A stretch of DNA of 16,630 nt from DASRJX01 sp035649235 (GTDB lineage Bacteria > Acidobacteriota > Polarisedimenticolia > Gp22-AA2), in contig DASRJX010000126.1 in assembly GCA_035649235.1 (NCBI GenBank), positions 1 to 16,630 of the forward strand. Reading direction: 5' to 3'. This document shows positions 13,544 through 16,630 of this stretch, one piece after another. The position numbers and the translations under genes are program-made. The first letter of the stretch is position 1. Each line of letters opens with the position of its first letter. A model generated the notes under the pieces. It was not told the origin of the DNA, did not search any database, and saw only the letters and a list, made by a program, of their open reading frames with translations.

Positions 13544-15046
13544 ATGAGCCACCCACGTCGGGGAACCTCGCTGCTGCTCCGGCTCGCCCCGCCCCGAGGC
13601 GACGCTTCCGCGCGACTCATCCGGGCGGCGGCCGGCGTGACGCTCCGCAGGCTGCGGCGGGCGGCAGTCCGCTTCCGGACACCCGCGCTGGCGCGCCTCG
13701 AGCCCCGGGCCGCCACGCTCTTGAGGGCGGCGCGTGACCTGATCCGGGAGCTCGGCCCCCGGGACCGGCTTCTGGTTTTGCACGGCCCCGACCTCCGGGG
13801 CTTCCTGTCGGAGATCGAGATCTGGTCGGGGGTCCTGCTGGACGCGCGCTCCACGAATTCGAAGCGGCTGTTCGATCGGATCAGCCGGACGGAGCACCTG
13901 GTGGAGCTCCTGCCGCACGGGCGCGTCGATCCGGGGTTCCCCGCCCGGGCGGCGCGGCTCGCCTCGAGGCGCCTCGCCTGGGCGTTCGACGATCTGGCGG
14001 CGCTCCTCCTTGGCGCCCGGCTCGCCTTTCTCGGCGGCCGCGGTCGCTTCGAGGCGCGGCTCGGGATCAGGGAGTCGGCGGAACAGGGCCGGCCGGCGGA
14101 CCGGGTCGACCTCGGCTCGTTCGGCGGCCAGGCGGGGCCTCTCTCGGTGACCGGCGGCCTCCCGTCCGGCAGCATGGCCGGGGCAGGGATCCGGGCGAGG
14201 CTGCAGGACGGCCTGCTGTCGGTCCGGGCCCGGAGCGGGCAGGAATCACTCTTCCCTCAGGCTGCCGCTCCAGTGCGCTTTCCGTGGACCCTGAACGGCG
14301 GATCCCGCTCGATGGCGCCGGCGGGCGGCTCCAAAGGCCCGACGCTCCTGCGCCGGCGGCTCATACCGGGGACGCCGATCCTGCTCGCGCCCGCCCTGCG
14401 CTCCAGCCCGCGCCGCCTGCGTGTCGCCCGCGACCTGCCGGGGCTCGAGTCCCGGCTCGCGACCGGCCTACGCCTCGCGCGCCTCGCCTGGCCGGACGCT
14501 TACGAGGAGATCCTGCGCCGCACGGCGATCGTGGTTCCGGTGGAGGAGCCCGGCCTCGTCAGCTACTCGCTCGCGGCCCGCCCGGGCGTGTCGTTCATCA
14601 ACGTCCGCGGCAAGACCATCGTCCAGCTCGCCGACGACCTGCTGCACGAGACGGCCCACCACCTCCTGCACGACCTCCAGGAGACGGCCGACCTTCTGGC
14701 GCCCGGGCCCGACACCGAGGAGGTCCAGGCCTTCGAGTCCCCCTGGCGGGGCACCCGGCGGCCGCTGCACGGCCTGCTCCACGGCGCCTACACGTTCCTG
14801 TTCCGCGCCGAGCTGTTCGCCCGGCTGCTGCGCGCGCGGTCCCGCCACCGGGCGATCGCCGGGCGGCTCCTGGGCCCGCGGCGCGCTGCCTTCCTGAGCC
14901 GCGAACTGGGGCGCGAATTGGGTATGATCGGCGGCGCACTGAACGATCTGGAGCGGGCTTCGCGCCACGGCCTGGTCACGCCGCAAGGTCGCGTCCTGGT
15001 CCGTTCACTGCGCGCCTGGCACACCCGCCTCTCGCGCTCGACGTGA
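13544..15046 (+). CDS. HExxH-domain protein, putative peptide-modifying enzyme
   Basis: A 500-residue soluble protein. The C-terminal third carries LADDLLHETAHHLLHDL, with the metal motif H368-E-T-A-H372. After it come ESPWRGTRRPLHGLLHGAYTF (398-418) and a final helix pair ending in HGLVTPQGRVLVRSL. This set (HExxH, then SPWR..RP.HG..HG, then LT..GR) matches the HEXXH-motif family of putative peptide modification (TIGR04267). Some members are reported to be alpha-ketoglutarate-dependent peptide beta-hydroxylases, not proteases. The N-terminal part (residues 1-300) includes LHGPDLRGFLSEIEIWSG and has no signal peptide. No Shine-Dalgarno is well placed; GGAG is about 17 nt upstream. No precursor peptide or radical SAM partner is visible nearby. 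An M2 peptidase gene follows after 38 nt. The family call is by motif memory. Confidence 0.75.
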   Translation: MSHPRRGTSLLLRLAPPRGDASARLIRAAAGVTLRRLRRAAVRFRTPALARLEPRAATLLRAARDLIRELGPRDRLLVLHGPDLRGFLSEIEIWSGVLLDARSTNSKRLFDRISRTEHLVELLPHGRVDPGFPARAARLASRRLAWAFDDLAALLLGARLAFLGGRGRFEARLGIRESAEQGRPADRVDLGSFGGQAGPLSVTGGLPSGSMAGAGIRARLQDGLLSVRARSGQESLFPQAAAPVRFPWTLNGGSRSMAPAGGSKGPTLLRRRLIPGTPILLAPALRSSPRRLRVARDLPGLESRLATGLRLARLAWPDAYEEILRRTAIVVPVEEPGLVSYSLAARPGVSFINVRGKTIVQLADDLLHETAHHLLHDLQETADLLAPGPDTEEVQAFESPWRGTRRPLHGLLHGAYTFLFRAELFARLLRARSRHRAIAGRLLGPRRAAFLSRELGRELGMIGGALNDLERASRHGLVTPQGRVLVRSLRAWHTRLSRST

Positions 15047-15084
15047 GAGGCGCCCAACGGTCTGCACACTGGATGGAGGTTCCG

Positions 15085-16630
<1,546 letters not shown>

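Overview
The window is strongly GC-rich, densely coded bacterial DNA. It holds 16 intact or partial protein genes and one gene that looks broken. I see no RNA genes, insertion sequences, CRISPR arrays or phage genes. The mix of secreted TPR proteins, an ACE-like M2 peptidase, a secreted imidazolonepropionase-like amidohydrolase and small coiled-coil proteins of unknown function would fit an uncultivated soil or sediment bacterium such as an Acidobacteriota member. That assignment is inference only; there is no marker gene here.

Layout. (1) 39-888, + strand: a half-length VOC (glyoxalase-fold) gene, then a 201-residue hypothetical protein. (2) 904-1554, - strand: a six-helix membrane protein. 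Divergent from it, 1638-1994 (+) encodes a small protein with a Cys-Cys motif. (3) 2074-5078, + strand: an exported TPR protein with histidine clusters, a shortened DUF1801-like protein, and an EamA/DMT transporter that overlaps the DUF1801-like stop codon. (4) 6929-5097, - strand: two exported proteins 6 nt apart, the second a lipoprotein. (5) 7112-10208, + strand: a tightly coupled three-gene cassette behind a good sigma70-type promoter: a cytokinin-dehydrogenase-like flavoprotein, a MauE/DoxX-type redox membrane protein, and an exported thioredoxin-fold protein. (6) 11961-10189, - strand: an amidohydrolase fused to an N-terminal coiled-coil module with a signal-peptide-like helix between them. 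Divergent from it, 12047-12340 (+) encodes a small CPCC coiled-coil protein. (7) 13472-12381, - strand: an exported, C-terminally anchored TPR protein. Divergent from it, 13544-15046 (+) encodes a HExxH-domain protein of the putative peptide-modification type. (8) 15085 to the right edge, + strand: an M2 (ACE-like) zinc peptidase, cut by the window.

How the genes fit together. The most coherent unit is 7112-10208. Its genes overlap by 1 and 4 nt and combine a flavin oxidoreductase with a MauE-type membrane protein and a thioredoxin-like protein, a logic like the mauE-mauD partners of methylamine dehydrogenase. The flavoprotein keeps the flavinylation histidine but has Asn where plant cytokinin dehydrogenases have their active-site Asp, so its substrate is probably not a cytokinin.

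The best candidates for something undescribed are this cassette, the solitary HExxH putative peptide-modifying enzyme, the coiled-coil/amidohydrolase fusion, and two family members reduced by truncation or internal deletion (the VOC protein and the DUF1801-like protein).
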